Assembly (NCBI GenBank): GCA_018333605.1
Contig: JAGXSV010000082.1
Location: 23,691-87,690 of the forward strand
Direction of reading: 5' to 3'
From: Hydrogenophaga sp.
GTDB taxonomy: Bacteria > Pseudomonadota > Gammaproteobacteria > Burkholderiales > Burkholderiaceae_C
DNA: 64,000 nt
Of this stretch, positions 9,459-20,741 are shown piece by piece (the first letter of the stretch is position 1; every line of letters starts with the position of its first letter). The notes beneath the pieces are model-generated. The model worked only from the letters and a program-made list of their open reading frames with translations. It was not told the DNA's origin and did not search any database. Position numbers and translations under genes: made by a program.

Positions 9459-10103
9459 TTAGTTGGCGCGCGTGCCGACAACTTCCACTTCAACGCGGCG
9501 GTTCTTGGCGCGGCCTTCGCGGGTGCTGTTGTCAGCAACCGGCTGGGTCAGGCCCTTGCCTTCGGTGTAAATGCGGTTGCTTTCAATGCCCTTGCTGACC
9601 AAGTAGGCCTTGACGGCTTCAGCGCGACGGATCGACAGTGCCTGGTTGTAGTTAGCCGAGCCGGTGGAGTCGGTGTGACCAACAGCAATCACGACTTCCA
9701 AGTTGATACCAGCGACTTTGCCAGCCAGGTCGTCCAACTTCGCTTTGCCTTCTGGCTTCAGAACGGCCTTGTCGAAATCGAAGAAGGCGTCGGCAGCGTA
9801 GGTTACCTTTGCAGCTGCAGGGGCTGGTGCGGGCGCAGGAGCGGGCGCAGGAGCGGGTGCGGGCGCAGGAGCGGGTGCAGGAGCGGGTGCGGGTGCGGGC
9901 GCAGGAGCGGGCACAATCGCGCCGTCGCAAGTTGCAGCTGCCGTTGCAGGCGTCCAGTTGGCGTTGCGCCAGCACAGCTCGTTGGTGCCGTTTTTCCAGA
10001 CGGTACCGTCAGCAGCGCGCCAGTTGTCAATCGTCTGGGCGCCAGCGGCCGTTGCCATGGCGGCGGTTGCAATCAGCATTGCCACTTTGTTCAATTTTTG
10101 CAT
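9459..10103 (-). CDS. OmpA-family peptidoglycan-associated outer-membrane protein
   Basis: 214 residues. Order: a Sec signal peptide (MQKLNKVAML... ending TAAGAQ), a short domain with two Cys (NELCWRNANW and ATCDGA), an Ala-Pro repeat linker of about 16 dipeptides, and a C-terminal OmpA domain. The latter has VIAVGHTDSTGSANYNQALSIRRAEAV and the peptidoglycan-binding Asp/Arg pattern STREGRAKNRRVEVEV. It should tether the envelope to peptidoglycan. There is no eight-stranded barrel, so it is not classical OmpA. The start was moved to the Met at 10103 because GAGGAAT precedes it and the signal peptide begins there. It is divergent from gyrA across a 260-base gap. Confidence 0.88.
   Translation of the reverse strand: MQKLNKVAMLIATAAMATAAGAQTIDNWRAADGTVWKNGTNELCWRNANWTPATAAATCDGAIVPAPAPAPAPAPAPAPAPAPAPAPAPAPAPAPAAAKVTYAADAFFDFDKAVLKPEGKAKLDDLAGKVAGINLEVVIAVGHTDSTGSANYNQALSIRRAEAVKAYLVSKGIESNRIYTEGKGLTQPVADNSTREGRAKNRRVEVEVVGTRAN
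9821..9912 (-). repeat. Hexanucleotide-type repeat encoding an Ala-Pro linker
   Basis: Imperfect tandem units GCGGGC/GCAGGA/GCGGGT on the plus strand, encoding about 16 Ala-Pro pairs in the OmpA-like protein. Such runs form a rigid extended spacer and are prone to slippage, so length probably varies between strains. Confidence 0.85.
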
Positions 10104-10363
10104 GGTATTCCTCGAGGTAAACCGCAGACAAACTGCGTAAATCATTGACGTTTGGGGTGACCATCACCCAAAACGTTGGAATTTATTGTGCCACAAGCCG
10201 ACGATAGGCAGACTGATCGCGCCAACCCGGTTGGCATGCACATTCAACCCACCCCCCAATTCGTTGTTGAGGCACCACAAATGATCAGATTTCAGCCTGC
10301 TTGTGGACACCCCTAAAATGTGGGGTTGCCTTTTCGCCCTTACTTGGACCCCTTCACCCGCTC

Positions 10364-13054
10364 ATGACACAGTTCGCCAAAGAGACACTGCCCATCAGTC
10401 TTGAAGAAGAGATGCGCCGCAGCTACCTCGATTACGCCATGAGCGTGATCGTAGGCCGTGCCCTGCCCGATGCACGGGACGGCTTGAAGCCCGTGCATCG
10501 GCGGGTACTGTTCGCCATGCACGAGTTGAACAATGACTGGAATCGTCCGTACAAGAAGTCGGCCCGCATCGTCGGTGACGTGATTGGTAAATACCACCCG
10601 CACGGTGACAGCGCGGTGTACGACACCATCGTTCGCATGGCACAAGACTTTTCGCTGCGCCACATGCTGGTGGATGGCCAGGGCAACTTCGGTTCGGTGG
10701 ACGGCGACAACGCCGCGGCCATGCGGTACACGGAAATCCGCCTGTCGAAGATCGCGCATGAAATGCTGGCCGACATTGACAAGGAAACCGTCAACTTCGG
10801 CCCCAACTACGACGGCTCGGAGAAAGAGCCCTTGGTCTTGCCGTCACGACTGCCCAATTTGCTGGTCAACGGATCGTCGGGTATTGCCGTGGGCATGGCG
10901 ACCAACATTCCGCCACACAACCTCAATGAGGTGGTTGACGCATGCTTGCACATGCTGAAGGACCCCGAGGCGACGATCGACGATCTGATGGAGATCATTC
11001 CGGCGCCCGACTTTCCCACGGCCGGCATCATTTACGGCATCAACGGGGTCAAGGACGGATACCGCACGGGACGCGGCCGTGTGGTGATGCGCGCCAAGTG
11101 CCATTTCGAGGACATTGACAAGGGCCAGCGCCAGTCGATCATCGTTGACGAGCTTCCCTATCAGGTCAACAAGAAGACGCTGCAGGAGCGCATTGCCGAA
11201 CTGGTGCACGAGAAGAAGATCGAGGGCATCAGCCACATTCAGGACGAGTCGGACAAATCGGGCATGCGTCTGGTGATCGAACTCAAGCGTGGCGAAGTCC
11301 CCGAGGTGGTGCTGAACAACCTGTACAAGCAAACCCAGTTGCAGGACACCTTCGGTATCAACATGGTGGCGCTGATCGACGGCCAGCCACGTCTGTGCAA
11401 TCTGCGCGAGCTGATCCAGGTGTTTCTGGAACACCGCCGCGAGGTGGTGACGCGGCGCACGGTGTTCAACCTGCGCAAGGCGCGCGAGCGCGGCCACGTG
11501 CTTGAAGGCCTGGCCGTGGCGCTGGCCAACATCGACGAATTCATAAAAATCATTCGCGAGAGCCCTACCCCTCCGGTGGCCAAGGCCGAACTGATGGCCC
11601 GCCCCTGGGACAGCCAGCTGGTGCGCGAAATGCTGACGCGCTCGCGTCAGGACGGCGGCGTGATCAATGCCGACGACTACCGACCCGACGGCCTGGAAAA
11701 GGAATTCGGCATGGGCGGCGATGGCCTGTACCGGCTGTCCGAAACCCAGGCGCAAGAGATCCTGCAAATGCGTCTGCAGCGTCTGACCGGGCTCGAGCAA
11801 GACAAGATTGTGGCCGAGTACAAGGAGGTCATGGGCGTGATCGACGACCTGTTGGACATCTTGGCCAAGCCTGAGCGGGTATCCGCCATCATTGGCGAAG
11901 AGCTGAGCGAAGTGAAGATGGAGTTTGGTCAGACCAAACTGGGCGCACGCCGCAGCGAGATTGAGCACAGCGCGCAAGACCTCAGCACCGAAGACCTGAT
12001 CACGCCCACCGACATGGTGGTCACGCTGAGCCACAGTGGCTACATCAAGAGCCAGCCGTTGTCTGAATACCGCTCGCAAAAACGGGGCGGTCGCGGCAAG
12101 CAAGCCACAGCCACCAAAGAAGATGACTGGATCGACCAGCTGTTCATCGCCAACACGCACGACTACATCCTGTGCTTCTCCAACCGGGGCCGGCTGTACT
12201 GGCTCAAGGTGTGGGAAGTTCCTGCCGGGTCGCGCGGTTCCCGCGGTCGCCCCATCGTCAATATGTTCCCGCTGCAGGAAGGCGAAAAGATCAACGTGGT
12301 GCTGCCGCTGACCGGCGCGGCACGCAGCTTTCCCGAAGACCGCTATGTGTTCATGGCAACGTCCATGGGCACGGTCAAGAAAACGGCGCTCAACGAATTC
12401 AGCAATCCGCGCAAAGCCGGCATCATTGCGGTGGATCTGGACGAAGGCGACTACCTGATTGGTGCCGCGCTGACCGATGGCCAGCACGACGTGATGCTGT
12501 TCAGCGACGGCGGCAAGGCCGTGCGCTTTGATGAAAACGATGTGCGCCCCATGGGCCGCAATGCCCGCGGCGTGCGCGGCATGCTCATCGAAGAAAGTCA
12601 GAACGTGATCGCCATGCTGGTGGCCGAGCGCGATGACACAACCGTTGGCCTGGCGCCTGAATCGGCTCGCTTGAGCGTGCTGACGGCCACCATCAACGGC
12701 TACGGGAAGCGCACCCCGATTGCGGAATACACGCGTCATGGCCGCGGCACCAAAGGCATGATTGCCATTCAGCAGAGCGAACGCAACGGCAAGGTGGTAG
12801 CCGCCACACTGGTGCACACCGACGACGAGATCATGCTGATCACGGACAAGGGCGTGCTGGTGCGCACCCGGGTCAGCGAGATCCGCGAAATGGGCCGAGC
12901 CACGCAGGGCGTGACCCTGATCGCGCTGGATGAGGGCGCCGAGCTCTCGGGCCTGCAGCGCATCGTGGAAAACGATGCCAACGCCCCGATCGACGACGTT
13001 GACCCGGGTGATGACAACAACGGCAACGAGCCCGAAGGAATGCCTGCACCTTGA
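10364..13054 (+). CDS. gyrA: DNA gyrase subunit A
   Basis: 896 residues. GyrA is the cleavage-and-rejoining subunit of gyrase. Start chosen at the Met of [10 protein letters not shown], which matches the family's N-terminus; an upstream in-frame start would add an unlikely leader. The catalytic Tyr is at 122 ([10 protein letters not shown]). The quinolone-resistance region reads [15 protein letters not shown] with Ser83 and Asp87, the susceptible form in E. coli numbering. The C-terminal domain carries the GyrA box in the form [10 protein letters not shown], followed by the beta-pinwheel repeats. No intein or truncation. A hairpin with a short T-run follows before serC. Confidence 0.97.
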   Translation: MTQFAKETLPISLEEEMRRSYLDYAMSVIVGRALPDARDGLKPVHRRVLFAMHELNNDWNRPYKKSARIVGDVIGKYHPHGDSAVYDTIVRMAQDFSLRHMLVDGQGNFGSVDGDNAAAMRYTEIRLSKIAHEMLADIDKETVNFGPNYDGSEKEPLVLPSRLPNLLVNGSSGIAVGMATNIPPHNLNEVVDACLHMLKDPEATIDDLMEIIPAPDFPTAGIIYGINGVKDGYRTGRGRVVMRAKCHFEDIDKGQRQSIIVDELPYQVNKKTLQERIAELVHEKKIEGISHIQDESDKSGMRLVIELKRGEVPEVVLNNLYKQTQLQDTFGINMVALIDGQPRLCNLRELIQVFLEHRREVVTRRTVFNLRKARERGHVLEGLAVALANIDEFIKIIRESPTPPVAKAELMARPWDSQLVREMLTRSRQDGGVINADDYRPDGLEKEFGMGGDGLYRLSETQAQEILQMRLQRLTGLEQDKIVAEYKEVMGVIDDLLDILAKPERVSAIIGEELSEVKMEFGQTKLGARRSEIEHSAQDLSTEDLITPTDMVVTLSHSGYIKSQPLSEYRSQKRGGRGKQATATKEDDWIDQLFIANTHDYILCFSNRGRLYWLKVWEVPAGSRGSRGRPIVNMFPLQEGEKINVVLPLTGAARSFPEDRYVFMATSMGTVKKTALNEFSNPRKAGIIAVDLDEGDYLIGAALTDGQHDVMLFSDGGKAVRFDENDVRPMGRNARGVRGMLIEESQNVIAMLVAERDDTTVGLAPESARLSVLTATINGYGKRTPIAEYTRHGRGTKGMIAIQQSERNGKVVAATLVHTDDEIMLITDKGVLVRTRVSEIREMGRATQGVTLIALDEGAELSGLQRIVENDANAPIDDVDPGDDNNGNEPEGMPAP

Positions 13055-13060
13055 TGAACC

Positions 13061-13099
13061 CACCGTGCGGCCGCTTCATACCCGTCCCGCACGGTGTTT
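13061..13099 (+). terminator. Terminator-like hairpin between gyrA and serC
   Basis: CACCGTGCGG (13061-13070) pairs perfectly with CCGCACGGTG (13087-13096) over a 16-base loop and is followed by TTTCC. The long loop and short T-run suggest partial rather than full termination. Confidence 0.55.
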
Positions 13100-13153
13100 C
13101 CTGCAGCCCTTGGCCACCGTGCAGCGTGGCTTGACCACCTGATTTTTGTCACC

Positions 13154-14260
13154 ATGAACCGCCCTTACAACTTTTCCGCCGGCCCTGCCGCCATGCCCGC
13201 CGAGGTGCTGCAACAGGCGGCCACCGACATGCTGGACTGGCAGGGCAGCGGCATGGGCGTGATGGAGATGAGCCACCGCGGCACAGAATTCATGTCCATC
13301 ATCGCAGCGGCTGAAGCCGACCTGCGTGAGCTGCTGTCGGTACCCTCGCATTTCCGGATCCTGTTCATGCAGGGCGGCGGCCTGGCTGAAAACGCCATCG
13401 TGCCGCTGAACCTGTCGCGAGGTGGCGTGATGGACTTCGTGGTGACCGGCAGCTGGAGCCAGAAGTCATTTAAAGAAGCGCACAAATATGGCCAACCCCG
13501 TCTGGTCGCGAGCAACGAAACCAGCGCACACACCACGCTGCCCACACCCAGCAGCTGGCAACTGAGCGGGGGAGCGCGCTATGTGCACCTGTGCAGCAAC
13601 GAAACCATCCATGGCGTTGAAGTGCACGAGCTTCCAGACCTGAAGGCCCTGGGCAGCGACGCACCGCTGGTGATCGATTTCTCTTCGCATGTGGCCTCGC
13701 GCAGTGTTGACTGGTCGCGCGTGGGGCTGGCGTTTGGCGGCGCGCAAAAAAACCTGGGGCCGGCCGGCCTCACGCTGGTGGTGGTACGCGAAGACTTGCT
13801 GGGCCATGCACTGTCTGTGTGCCCCAGCGCCTTCGACTACAAGACCGTGGCCGACAACGGCTCCATGTACAACACGCCACCCACCTACGCCATCTACATG
13901 GCCGGACTCACCTTTCAATGGCTCAAGCGCCAGCGCGAGGGCAGCCTGAGCGGTGTGGCGGCCATGGAACAACGCAACATGGCCAAAGCCGAACTGCTGT
14001 ACGGCTTCATTGACAACTCGCAGCTGTACCTGAACAAGGTGGACAAAGACTGCCGCTCACGCATGAACATTCCGTTCTTTCTGCGCGATGAAACCCGAAA
14101 CGATGCCTTTCTGGTCGGCGCCAAGGCGCGTGGTTTGCTGCAACTTAAGGGCCACAAATCGGTGGGTGGCATGCGTGCCAGCCTCTACAACGCCATGCCG
14201 CTCGCGGGTGTACAGGCATTGGTGGCGTACATGCGCGAATTTGAACAAAAACAGGCCTAA
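13154..14260 (+). CDS. serC: Phosphoserine aminotransferase
   Basis: 368 residues, class V aminotransferase. It converts 3-phosphohydroxypyruvate and glutamate to phosphoserine in serine synthesis, and makes 3-amino-2-oxo-4-phosphonooxybutyrate in vitamin B6 synthesis. The N-terminus [10 protein letters not shown] is the family signature; the PLP-binding Lys is in [11 protein letters not shown] (about residue 199); the C-terminal [11 protein letters not shown] is also typical. I chose the Met at 13154 because the family starts with M-x-x-x-Y-NFSAGP. It heads the amino-acid gene run serC-pheA-tyrA-aroA, with pheA starting 15 bases downstream. Confidence 0.96.
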   Translation: MNRPYNFSAGPAAMPAEVLQQAATDMLDWQGSGMGVMEMSHRGTEFMSIIAAAEADLRELLSVPSHFRILFMQGGGLAENAIVPLNLSRGGVMDFVVTGSWSQKSFKEAHKYGQPRLVASNETSAHTTLPTPSSWQLSGGARYVHLCSNETIHGVEVHELPDLKALGSDAPLVIDFSSHVASRSVDWSRVGLAFGGAQKNLGPAGLTLVVVREDLLGHALSVCPSAFDYKTVADNGSMYNTPPTYAIYMAGLTFQWLKRQREGSLSGVAAMEQRNMAKAELLYGFIDNSQLYLNKVDKDCRSRMNIPFFLRDETRNDAFLVGAKARGLLQLKGHKSVGGMRASLYNAMPLAGVQALVAYMREFEQKQA

Positions 14261-14275
14261 GCCGCACCCAGGACC

Positions 14276-15376
14276 ATGAGCCAACACCCCATTCAGTCTG
14301 AAGCCCTCGCGGGCCTTCGCGTGCAGATCGACTCGATCGACAAACAACTGCTCAGTCTGCTCAACCAGCGCGCCCATGTGGCCGAACAGGTGGGCGAAAT
14401 CAAACGGGCCGAGGGCTCGCCGTTCTTCCGCCCGGATCGCGTGGCCCAGGTCATCGACAAGATCACCCAAGCCAACACGGGGCCACTGAAGAACGAGCAC
14501 GTGGCGTCTATCTGGCGCGAAATCATGTCGGCTTGCCTGGCCTTGGAAGCGCCCCAGCGCGTCGCGGTTTTGGGACCACAGGGTACCTTTTGCGAGCAAG
14601 CGGCCATTGAGTTTTTTGGCAGCGCAGCCAACCTGATTTACTGCGCCAACTTTGACGAAGTCTTCCATGCCACGGCCGCCGGCACGGCGCAGTACGGCGT
14701 GGTGGGCATGGAAAACTCCACCGAAGGCGTGGTGGCGCGGTCGCTCGACCTTTTCTTGCGCTCGCCGGTGCATGTGGTGGGCGAGGTGAGCCTGCTGATC
14801 CGCCACAACCTGCTGCGCCAAACCAATTCCGACGCCGGCATCGAAGTCGTCATGGCGCACCCCCAGGCCTTGGCCCAATGCCAGGGCTGGTTGAGCCAAC
14901 ACCTGCCGCTGGCCGAACGCCGAGCGGTGTCCAGCAATGCCGAAGGCGCACGCCTGGCCGCCACCAACCCGACCTGGGCCGCGCTGGCCAGCGAGCGCGC
15001 GGCCAGCCAGTTTGGTCTGCACATCGTGCACCACGCCATCCAGGACGAGGCCTACAACCGTACACGCTTTGCGGTGATTTGCCTGCCGCAAACCCTGGCC
15101 ACGCCGCCCGCGTCGGGCAAAGACTGCACCAGCCTGGTGGTGTCGGTGCCGAACCGGCCAGGGGCCGTGCATGACTTGCTGGTGCCACTGAAAAACAATG
15201 GCGTGTCGATGACCCGGTTCGAGTCGCGCCCCGCCAAGTCGGGACAGTGGGAATATTATTTCTACATCGACCTGGCGGGTCACCCCTCGCAGCCCCATGT
15301 GGCAGCAGCCCTTGAGGAACTCAAAGGGCTTTGTGCCTTTTACAAGGTGCTGGGCGCTTACCCGGTGAACGAATGA
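14276..15376 (+). CDS. pheA: Bifunctional chorismate mutase/prephenate dehydratase (P-protein)
   Basis: 366 residues. It turns chorismate into prephenate and then phenylpyruvate for phenylalanine. Residues 10-95 form an AroQ-type chorismate mutase (LRVQIDSIDKQLLSLLNQRA). The dehydratase domain starts at VAVLGPQGTFCEQAA and includes NSTEGVV and the catalytic TRF motif (YNRTRFAVI). The C-terminal ACT domain has the ESRP motif (TRFESRPAKSGQWEY), which binds Phe, so feedback inhibition is expected. Its stop overlaps the ATG of a small frame (ATGA) leading into tyrA. Confidence 0.96.
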   Translation: MSQHPIQSEALAGLRVQIDSIDKQLLSLLNQRAHVAEQVGEIKRAEGSPFFRPDRVAQVIDKITQANTGPLKNEHVASIWREIMSACLALEAPQRVAVLGPQGTFCEQAAIEFFGSAANLIYCANFDEVFHATAAGTAQYGVVGMENSTEGVVARSLDLFLRSPVHVVGEVSLLIRHNLLRQTNSDAGIEVVMAHPQALAQCQGWLSQHLPLAERRAVSSNAEGARLAATNPTWAALASERAASQFGLHIVHHAIQDEAYNRTRFAVICLPQTLATPPASGKDCTSLVVSVPNRPGAVHDLLVPLKNNGVSMTRFESRPAKSGQWEYYFYIDLAGHPSQPHVAAALEELKGLCAFYKVLGAYPVNE

Positions 15377-15471
15377 GCCGAGCTCCCGCCATCAACCCCA
15401 CCGCACCGCCCCAGGCACACACCGCAGCCTGGCCTGCCGAGATGGCACTCCGGATGGAATCTTATGTTTGA
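15373..15471 (+). CDS. 32-codon frame bridging pheA and tyrA
   Basis: An ATG overlaps the pheA stop as ATGA, and the frame's TGA lies just inside the tyrA start (tATGttTGA, tyrA ATG at 15464). The predicted peptide (MSRAPAINPTAPP...) has no recognisable domain. It may be chance, but the arrangement would let ribosomes finishing pheA pass across the 87-base gap and reinitiate at tyrA, so it may serve translational coupling. No independent ribosome site is seen for it. Confidence 0.3.
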   Translation: MSRAPAINPTAPPQAHTAAWPAEMALRMESYV

Positions 15472-16342
15472 ACAACTCGGCCTGATCGGTTGCGGCCTGA
15501 TGGGAGGCTCGTTTGCGCTCGCGCTCAAACGCGCTGGCCTCGTAAAGCGGGTGGTGGGTTACAGCAAGTCGCCCTCCACCACCGAGCGCGCGCGCCAGAT
15601 GGGCGTGATCGACGTGGAGGCGCCCTCAGCCTTGCTCGCGGTTTCCGGGGCCGATCTCGTGCTGCTGGCCGTGCCTGTCGCCGCCACTGAAGCCACGTTC
15701 AAGGCCATTCGCCACCTGGTGCGTGGCGACACGCTGGTGATGGACGTGGGATCGACCAAACGGGAGGTGATTGATGCGGCTCGTCGGGTGCTGCGCGATC
15801 AGGTGGGTGTATTTGTGCCGGCCCACCCCATTACCGGCAAGGAACTGTCGGGCGTGGAGCACGCCGACGTCGACCTGTACACCGGTCGCCAGGTCATTCT
15901 GACGCCTATTGAGCGCACCCTAACCGCTCAACTCAACAAAGCGAAGGCCGTGTGGACCGCACTCGGTTGCCATGTCAAGGAAATGTCGCCCGAGGCGCAC
16001 GACGCGGCCTACGCAGCGGTCAGCCACCTGCCGCACATGATTGCTTTTGCCCTCATGAACGCCATTCAGGGGCAAACCCAGGGCGAGGAATTTTTGTCGC
16101 TTGCTGGCCCTGGTTTTCGGGATTTCACCCGCATCGCTGCCAGCGATCCCAGCGTCTGGCGCGACATCCTGATCTCCAACCGGGAAGAATTGCTCGCGCA
16201 GTCCAAACATTTCCAGCGCGCCCTGGAGGCTTTCGAAGTGGCCATCGCCTCTGGCAACCCCGACGCGCTGGAAACCTTGATTGAACAAGCCAGCAGCACG
16301 CGCGCCCGTTGGCGCATGGCCGACATCAAGCCCCGAAGCTGA
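15464..16342 (+). CDS. tyrA: Prephenate dehydrogenase
   Basis: 292 residues. It oxidises prephenate to 4-hydroxyphenylpyruvate with NAD(P) for tyrosine. The N-terminal Rossmann motif is GLIGCGLMGGSFA. The catalytic region includes VDVGSTKREV, the HPITGKELSGVEHA signature and SHLPHMIAFAL. There is no fused chorismate mutase, consistent with pheA carrying that activity. The start ATG has GATGG upstream (CCGGATGGAATCTT), and the preceding small frame ends inside the gene, so coupling to pheA is possible. Confidence 0.95.
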   Translation: MFEQLGLIGCGLMGGSFALALKRAGLVKRVVGYSKSPSTTERARQMGVIDVEAPSALLAVSGADLVLLAVPVAATEATFKAIRHLVRGDTLVMDVGSTKREVIDAARRVLRDQVGVFVPAHPITGKELSGVEHADVDLYTGRQVILTPIERTLTAQLNKAKAVWTALGCHVKEMSPEAHDAAYAAVSHLPHMIAFALMNAIQGQTQGEEFLSLAGPGFRDFTRIAASDPSVWRDILISNREELLAQSKHFQRALEAFEVAIASGNPDALETLIEQASSTRARWRMADIKPRS

Positions 16343-16376
16343 GCGCGCCGGCGGCGTTGCTCCCATCTACTGAAGC

Positions 16377-18419
16377 ATGTTCTCCATCGATCACCTCGAC
16401 ATTCCACCGCTCGCCAGTGCGGGCGGCACGGTCCGGCTTCCGGGCTCTAAAAGCATCTCCAACCGGGTGTTGCTGCTGGCTGCGCTCAGCATGGGCCAGA
16501 CCGACATTGTTGACCTGCTCGACTCCGACGACACGCAGGTGATGCTGGCCGCGCTAACCCAACTGGGATGCCGCATCGAACCCCAACCCGACGGTGCGCT
16601 GCGTGTACACGGCCTGGGCGGTCAGTTGGCCGCGCGGGAAGCCCAACTGTTCCTGGGCAACGCCGGCACCGCCATGCGCCCCCTCACCGCCGCGCTCGCG
16701 CTGCTGGCTTCGCAGCATGGCGGCGCCTTTGAACTCAGCGGCATCGCCCGCATGCACGAGCGCCCGATTGGCGACCTGGTGGACGCACTGCGCCAACTCG
16801 GCTGCCCGGTGGAATGCCTGGGCAGCGAAGGCTACCCCCCGCTCAAGCTGGGCAACGGTGTGCCGCAAACACTGTCCCTCGACCAGCCCATCCGTGTTCG
16901 CGGTGACGTGTCCAGCCAGTTCCTGACCGCCCTGCTGCTGGCGCTCCCCCTGGTCGCTCAGCATCGCTCCATCGTCATCAACGTGGTGGGGGAACTGATC
17001 TCCCGTCCCTACATTGAAATCACGCTGAACCTGCTGGAAAAATTCGGGGTCCACATTCAGCGGGACGGCTGGCAACGCTTCACCATCCCTGCGGGCAGCC
17101 GATATGCCTCGCCCGGCCGCATCCCGGTGGAGGGCGACGCATCGTCGGCCAGCTACTTCATTGCGCTGGGCGCCATTGCCCCGGCCGCACCGGGCACCGA
17201 CGGCATCACCATTGAAGGCGTGGGCCTGGCCTCGATCCAAGGAGACATCCGCTTCGTCGAAGCCGCCCGGCTCATGGGCGCTGACATCACCGGTGACGCC
17301 AACGCCCTGCGCGTGAGGCGCGGCGCCTGGCCCCTGAAAGCCATTGACCTCGACTGCAACCACATCCCCGACGCAGCCATGACGCTGGCTGTGATGGCGC
17401 TTTACGCCGACGGCACCACCACACTGCGCAACATTGCCAGCTGGCGCGTGAAGGAAACCGACCGCATTGCCGCCATGGCCACCGAATGCCGAAAACTGGG
17501 CGCAACGGTTGAAGAAGGCGCCGACTTCATCCGCATCACGCCGCCCACCGCCTGGACCACCGGCAGCATCCACACCTACGACGACCACCGCGTGGCCATG
17601 TGCTTTTCGCTCGCGGCCTTCAACCCGGCCGGGCTGCCGGTGCGCATTGAAGACCCCAAGTGCGTGGGCAAAACATTTCCGGACTATTTCGAAACGCTGT
17701 TCAGCGTCTGCAAAACCGACGCAGTGCGCATTCCCGTGATTTGCGTCGACGGCCCCACCGCCTCGGGCAAAGGCACGCTGTCCGCCGAAGTGGCGGCGAA
17801 GCTGGGTTACCACCTGCTGGACTCGGGCGCGCTGTACCGGTTGGTCGGGCTGGCGGCTGAACGCGCAGGCCTGTCCACCACCGAAGCCGCTCTGCGCGAA
17901 CCCGCCCAGGCGCAGCGCCTCGGCGCACTGGCCGCCGGCATGCAAGTCCGGTTCACCGGCCAACGCACGCTGCTCAATGGCGAGGACGTGACCCCGGCGG
18001 TGCGCACCGAAGCCGCCGGCATGGCCGCGTCACGCGTCTCGGCCGTGCCCGAAGTGCGTGCGGCGCTGCTGGCCCTGCAGCACGCCTTTCGCCAGTTGCC
18101 AGGCCTGGTGGCCGACGGGCGCGACATGGGCACCGTGATTTTTCCCGATGCGCGACTGAAGGTGTACCTCACCGCCACCGCAGCACAGCGCGCCGAACGG
18201 CGGCATAAGCAATTGATTTCAAAAGGGATTGCTGCTAACATCGAAGATCTTTTAGTGGACTTGGAAGCGCGTGACTTGCGGGACTCAACCCGTGCCCACG
18301 CACCGCTCAAGCCCGCCGCAGATGCCTTGTTACTGGACAACTCTCAACTCAACGTCGAGCAATCGGTGCAACAGGTTTTGAACTGGTGGCAAGGCAAAAC
18401 GGTGTTTTCAGGCAGCTGA
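16377..18419 (+). CDS. aroA-cmk: Fused EPSP synthase and cytidylate kinase
   Basis: 680 residues with two complete enzymes in one frame. Residues 1 to about 445 are 3-phosphoshikimate 1-carboxyvinyltransferase ([45 protein letters not shown]). It makes 5-enolpyruvylshikimate 3-phosphate in the shikimate pathway. From about residue 449 the P-loop [15 protein letters not shown] opens a cytidylate kinase ([26 protein letters not shown]), which phosphorylates CMP/dCMP. The fusion is known in Comamonadaceae and relatives. No frameshift or internal start is needed: the junction reads straight through. Confidence 0.95.
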   Translation: MFSIDHLDIPPLASAGGTVRLPGSKSISNRVLLLAALSMGQTDIVDLLDSDDTQVMLAALTQLGCRIEPQPDGALRVHGLGGQLAAREAQLFLGNAGTAMRPLTAALALLASQHGGAFELSGIARMHERPIGDLVDALRQLGCPVECLGSEGYPPLKLGNGVPQTLSLDQPIRVRGDVSSQFLTALLLALPLVAQHRSIVINVVGELISRPYIEITLNLLEKFGVHIQRDGWQRFTIPAGSRYASPGRIPVEGDASSASYFIALGAIAPAAPGTDGITIEGVGLASIQGDIRFVEAARLMGADITGDANALRVRRGAWPLKAIDLDCNHIPDAAMTLAVMALYADGTTTLRNIASWRVKETDRIAAMATECRKLGATVEEGADFIRITPPTAWTTGSIHTYDDHRVAMCFSLAAFNPAGLPVRIEDPKCVGKTFPDYFETLFSVCKTDAVRIPVICVDGPTASGKGTLSAEVAAKLGYHLLDSGALYRLVGLAAERAGLSTTEAALREPAQAQRLGALAAGMQVRFTGQRTLLNGEDVTPAVRTEAAGMAASRVSAVPEVRAALLALQHAFRQLPGLVADGRDMGTVIFPDARLKVYLTATAAQRAERRHKQLISKGIAANIEDLLVDLEARDLRDSTRAHAPLKPAADALLLDNSQLNVEQSVQQVLNWWQGKTVFSGS

Positions 18420-18603
18420 AAGCACCACCTTGATGGCCCAGACGGCACAGCCGGGCGTTCACAGCCCGCAGGCCTTATGGTTCTTTCACTTAACCCCGCG
18501 GTGCTGCGCACCGCAATGTCAACGCCGCCCATCCGTCGATCTCCATGCAAACCGCCGCAAGGCTGGCTGCATCCCGACTGCTTGAGTGGTTTTAGGAAAT
18601 TCA

Positions 18604-20286
18604 ATGTCTGAATCTTTTGCCGCCCTATTCGAAGAGTCCTTGAAACGCGCTGAAATGCGCTCGGGCGAAGTCATCACCGCTGAAGTCGTTCGCATCGAAC
18701 ACAGCCACGTGGTGGTCAACGCTGGCCTGAAGTCGGAAGCGTATGTGCCTCTGGCCGAATTCAAGAACGATCTGGGCGAACTCGAAGTCCAGGTGGGCGA
18801 CTTTGTGTCGGTCGCCATCGACTCCGTGGAAAACGGCTTCGGCGACACGCTGCTGTCGCGCGACAAGGCCAAGCGCCTGGCCTCGTGGATGTCGCTGGAA
18901 AAAGCGCTCGAGTCGGGCGACTTCGTCACCGGCACGACTTCCAGTAAAGTCAAAGGTGGCCTCAAGGTCATGGTCAACGGCATCAGCGCCTTCCTGCCGG
19001 GCTCGCTGGTGGACAGCCGTCCAACCAAGGACCTGACCCCGTACGAAAACAAGACCCTGGAATTCAAGGTCATCAAGCTCGACCGCAAGCGCAACAACGT
19101 GGTGCTGAGCCGTCGCGCCGTGGTGGAAGCCTCCATGGGCGAAGAGCGCGCCAAGCTGATGGACACGCTGAAAGAAGGCGCCATCGTTCACGGCGTGGTC
19201 AAGAACATCACCGAATACGGTGCGTTCGTGGACCTGGGCGGTATCGACGGCCTGCTGCACATCACCGACATGGCTTGGCGCCGCGTCCGTCACCCAAGCG
19301 AAGTGGTGACGGCTGGCCAGGAAATCACCGCCAAGATCCTGAAGTTCGACACCGAGAAGCACCGCGTCTCGCTGGGTCTGAAGCAGATGGGCGACGATCC
19401 ATGGATGGGCGTTGCTCGCCGCTACCCGCAAAGCACCCGCATGTTCGGCAAAATCACCAACATCGCCGACTACGGCGCATTTGTTGAGCTGGAGCCAGGC
19501 ATCGAAGGTCTGGTCCACGTGTCCGAAATGGACTGGACCAACAAGAACGTGGCCCCTTCCAAGCTGGTGTCGCTGGGCGACGAAGTTGAAGTCATGGTGC
19601 TCGACATCGACGAAGACAAGCGCCGCATTTCCCTGGGCATGAAGCAATGCCGCGCCAATCCATGGCACGAGTTTGCCGAACAGACCAAGCGTGGCGACCG
19701 GGTCAAGGGCCCGATCAAGTCGATCACCGACTTCGGCGTGTTCGTGGGTCTGGCTGCCGGTATCGACGGTTTGGTGCACCTGTCCGACCTGTCCTGGAAC
19801 GAAACCGGCGAAGCCGCCGTGCGCAATTTCAAGAAGGGCCAGGAAGTGGAAGCCATCGTGCTGGCCATCGATGTGGAGCGCGAGCGTATTTCCCTGGGTA
19901 TCAAGCAGCTCGACGGCGACCCATTCACCACCTTTGCTTCGGTGAATGACAAAGGTTCCGTCGTGACCGGCAAGGTCAAGACCGTGGACGCCAAGGGTGC
20001 CGAGATCGACTTGGGTGAAGACGTGCTGGGCTATCTGCGCGCCTCTGAAATCAGCCGTGACCGCGTGGAAGACGCACGCAACGTGCTGAAAGAGGGCGAC
20101 GAAGTCAGCGCCGTGGTGGTGAACATCGACCGCAAGACCCGCAACATCCAGCTGTCCATCAAAGCCAAAGACATGGCGGATCAGAACGAAGCCATGGCCT
20201 CGCTGAGCCAGCAGTCGTCCCGTGAAAACGCTGGCACCACCAGCTTGGGTGCTCTGCTGCGCGCCAAGCTCGACAGCAACAACTGA
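18604..20286 (+). CDS. rpsA: 30S ribosomal protein S1
   Basis: 560 residues. S1 binds mRNA at the small subunit and helps start translation of structured or weak-site messages. Six S1/OB repeats can be followed; the later ones each contain a variant of [12 protein letters not shown] (for example at 19215 and 19465). Start placed at the Met of [16 protein letters not shown], eight bases after TTAGGAAAT. The 184-base gap after aroA-cmk contains no gene and probably holds the rpsA promoter. Downstream a terminator separates it from ihfB. Confidence 0.97.
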   Translation: MSESFAALFEESLKRAEMRSGEVITAEVVRIEHSHVVVNAGLKSEAYVPLAEFKNDLGELEVQVGDFVSVAIDSVENGFGDTLLSRDKAKRLASWMSLEKALESGDFVTGTTSSKVKGGLKVMVNGISAFLPGSLVDSRPTKDLTPYENKTLEFKVIKLDRKRNNVVLSRRAVVEASMGEERAKLMDTLKEGAIVHGVVKNITEYGAFVDLGGIDGLLHITDMAWRRVRHPSEVVTAGQEITAKILKFDTEKHRVSLGLKQMGDDPWMGVARRYPQSTRMFGKITNIADYGAFVELEPGIEGLVHVSEMDWTNKNVAPSKLVSLGDEVEVMVLDIDEDKRRISLGMKQCRANPWHEFAEQTKRGDRVKGPIKSITDFGVFVGLAAGIDGLVHLSDLSWNETGEAAVRNFKKGQEVEAIVLAIDVERERISLGIKQLDGDPFTTFASVNDKGSVVTGKVKTVDAKGAEIDLGEDVLGYLRASEISRDRVEDARNVLKEGDEVSAVVVNIDRKTRNIQLSIKAKDMADQNEAMASLSQQSSRENAGTTSLGALLRAKLDSNN

Positions 20287-20299
20287 ACCGACTGAATCC

Positions 20300-20326
20300 G
20301 GGTGGATGCGTCGCATCCACCCTTTT
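20300..20326 (+). terminator. Terminator between rpsA and ihfB
   Basis: A perfect 10-base stem, GGGTGGATGC with GCATCCACCC, with a three-base loop and TTTT, 14 bases after the rpsA stop. ihfB starts 35 bases later, so ihfB depends on read-through or its own start site. Confidence 0.85.
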
Positions 20327-20360
20327 CAGTCCAACAGCCTGATCGAGCCCCCTCCCCGAC

Positions 20361-20681
20361 ATGACCCGCAGCGACCTTGTTGAAGCCTTGGCCGGCCGTT
20401 TTGGCCAACTCGCCCACCGTGATGCAGAATTCGCCGTCAAGACGATTCTCGACGCCATGGGCGACGCCCTCGTCAAGGGTCACCGGATCGAAATTCGGGG
20501 CTTTGGCAGTTTTTCTGTCAACCGCCGCGCACCGCGCATCGGCCGCAACCCACGCTCGGGAGAGAGCGTGATGATCCCGGAGAAGCGCGTGCCGCATTTC
20601 AAGCCGGGCAAAGCCCTGCGCGAACAGGTGGACGCCAAGACCGCGGAGATACTGAGACGCGAACCCCAAAAACCGGCGTGA
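20361..20681 (+). CDS. ihfB: Integration host factor subunit beta
   Basis: 106 residues of the HU/IHF family. It forms a heterodimer with IhfA that bends DNA, which is needed at many sigma-54 promoters such as those proposed later in this window. The signature [22 protein letters not shown] contains the DNA-inserting Pro of the beta arm. The start [14 protein letters not shown] matches the family. A short basic tail extends past the core fold. It lies in the conserved order rpsA-ihfB-lapA-lapB. Confidence 0.95.
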   Translation: MTRSDLVEALAGRFGQLAHRDAEFAVKTILDAMGDALVKGHRIEIRGFGSFSVNRRAPRIGRNPRSGESVMIPEKRVPHFKPGKALREQVDAKTAEILRREPQKPA

Positions 20682-20741
20682 AGGCGACTGCACCGCGCAG
20701 CGACCTGATCGCTACAATCATGCCTCCACAAAGGGGATGAT

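Noticed and set aside
10844..13063. 739-residue minus-strand open frame opposite gyrA
   Set aside because: Shadow of gyrA with unnatural composition.
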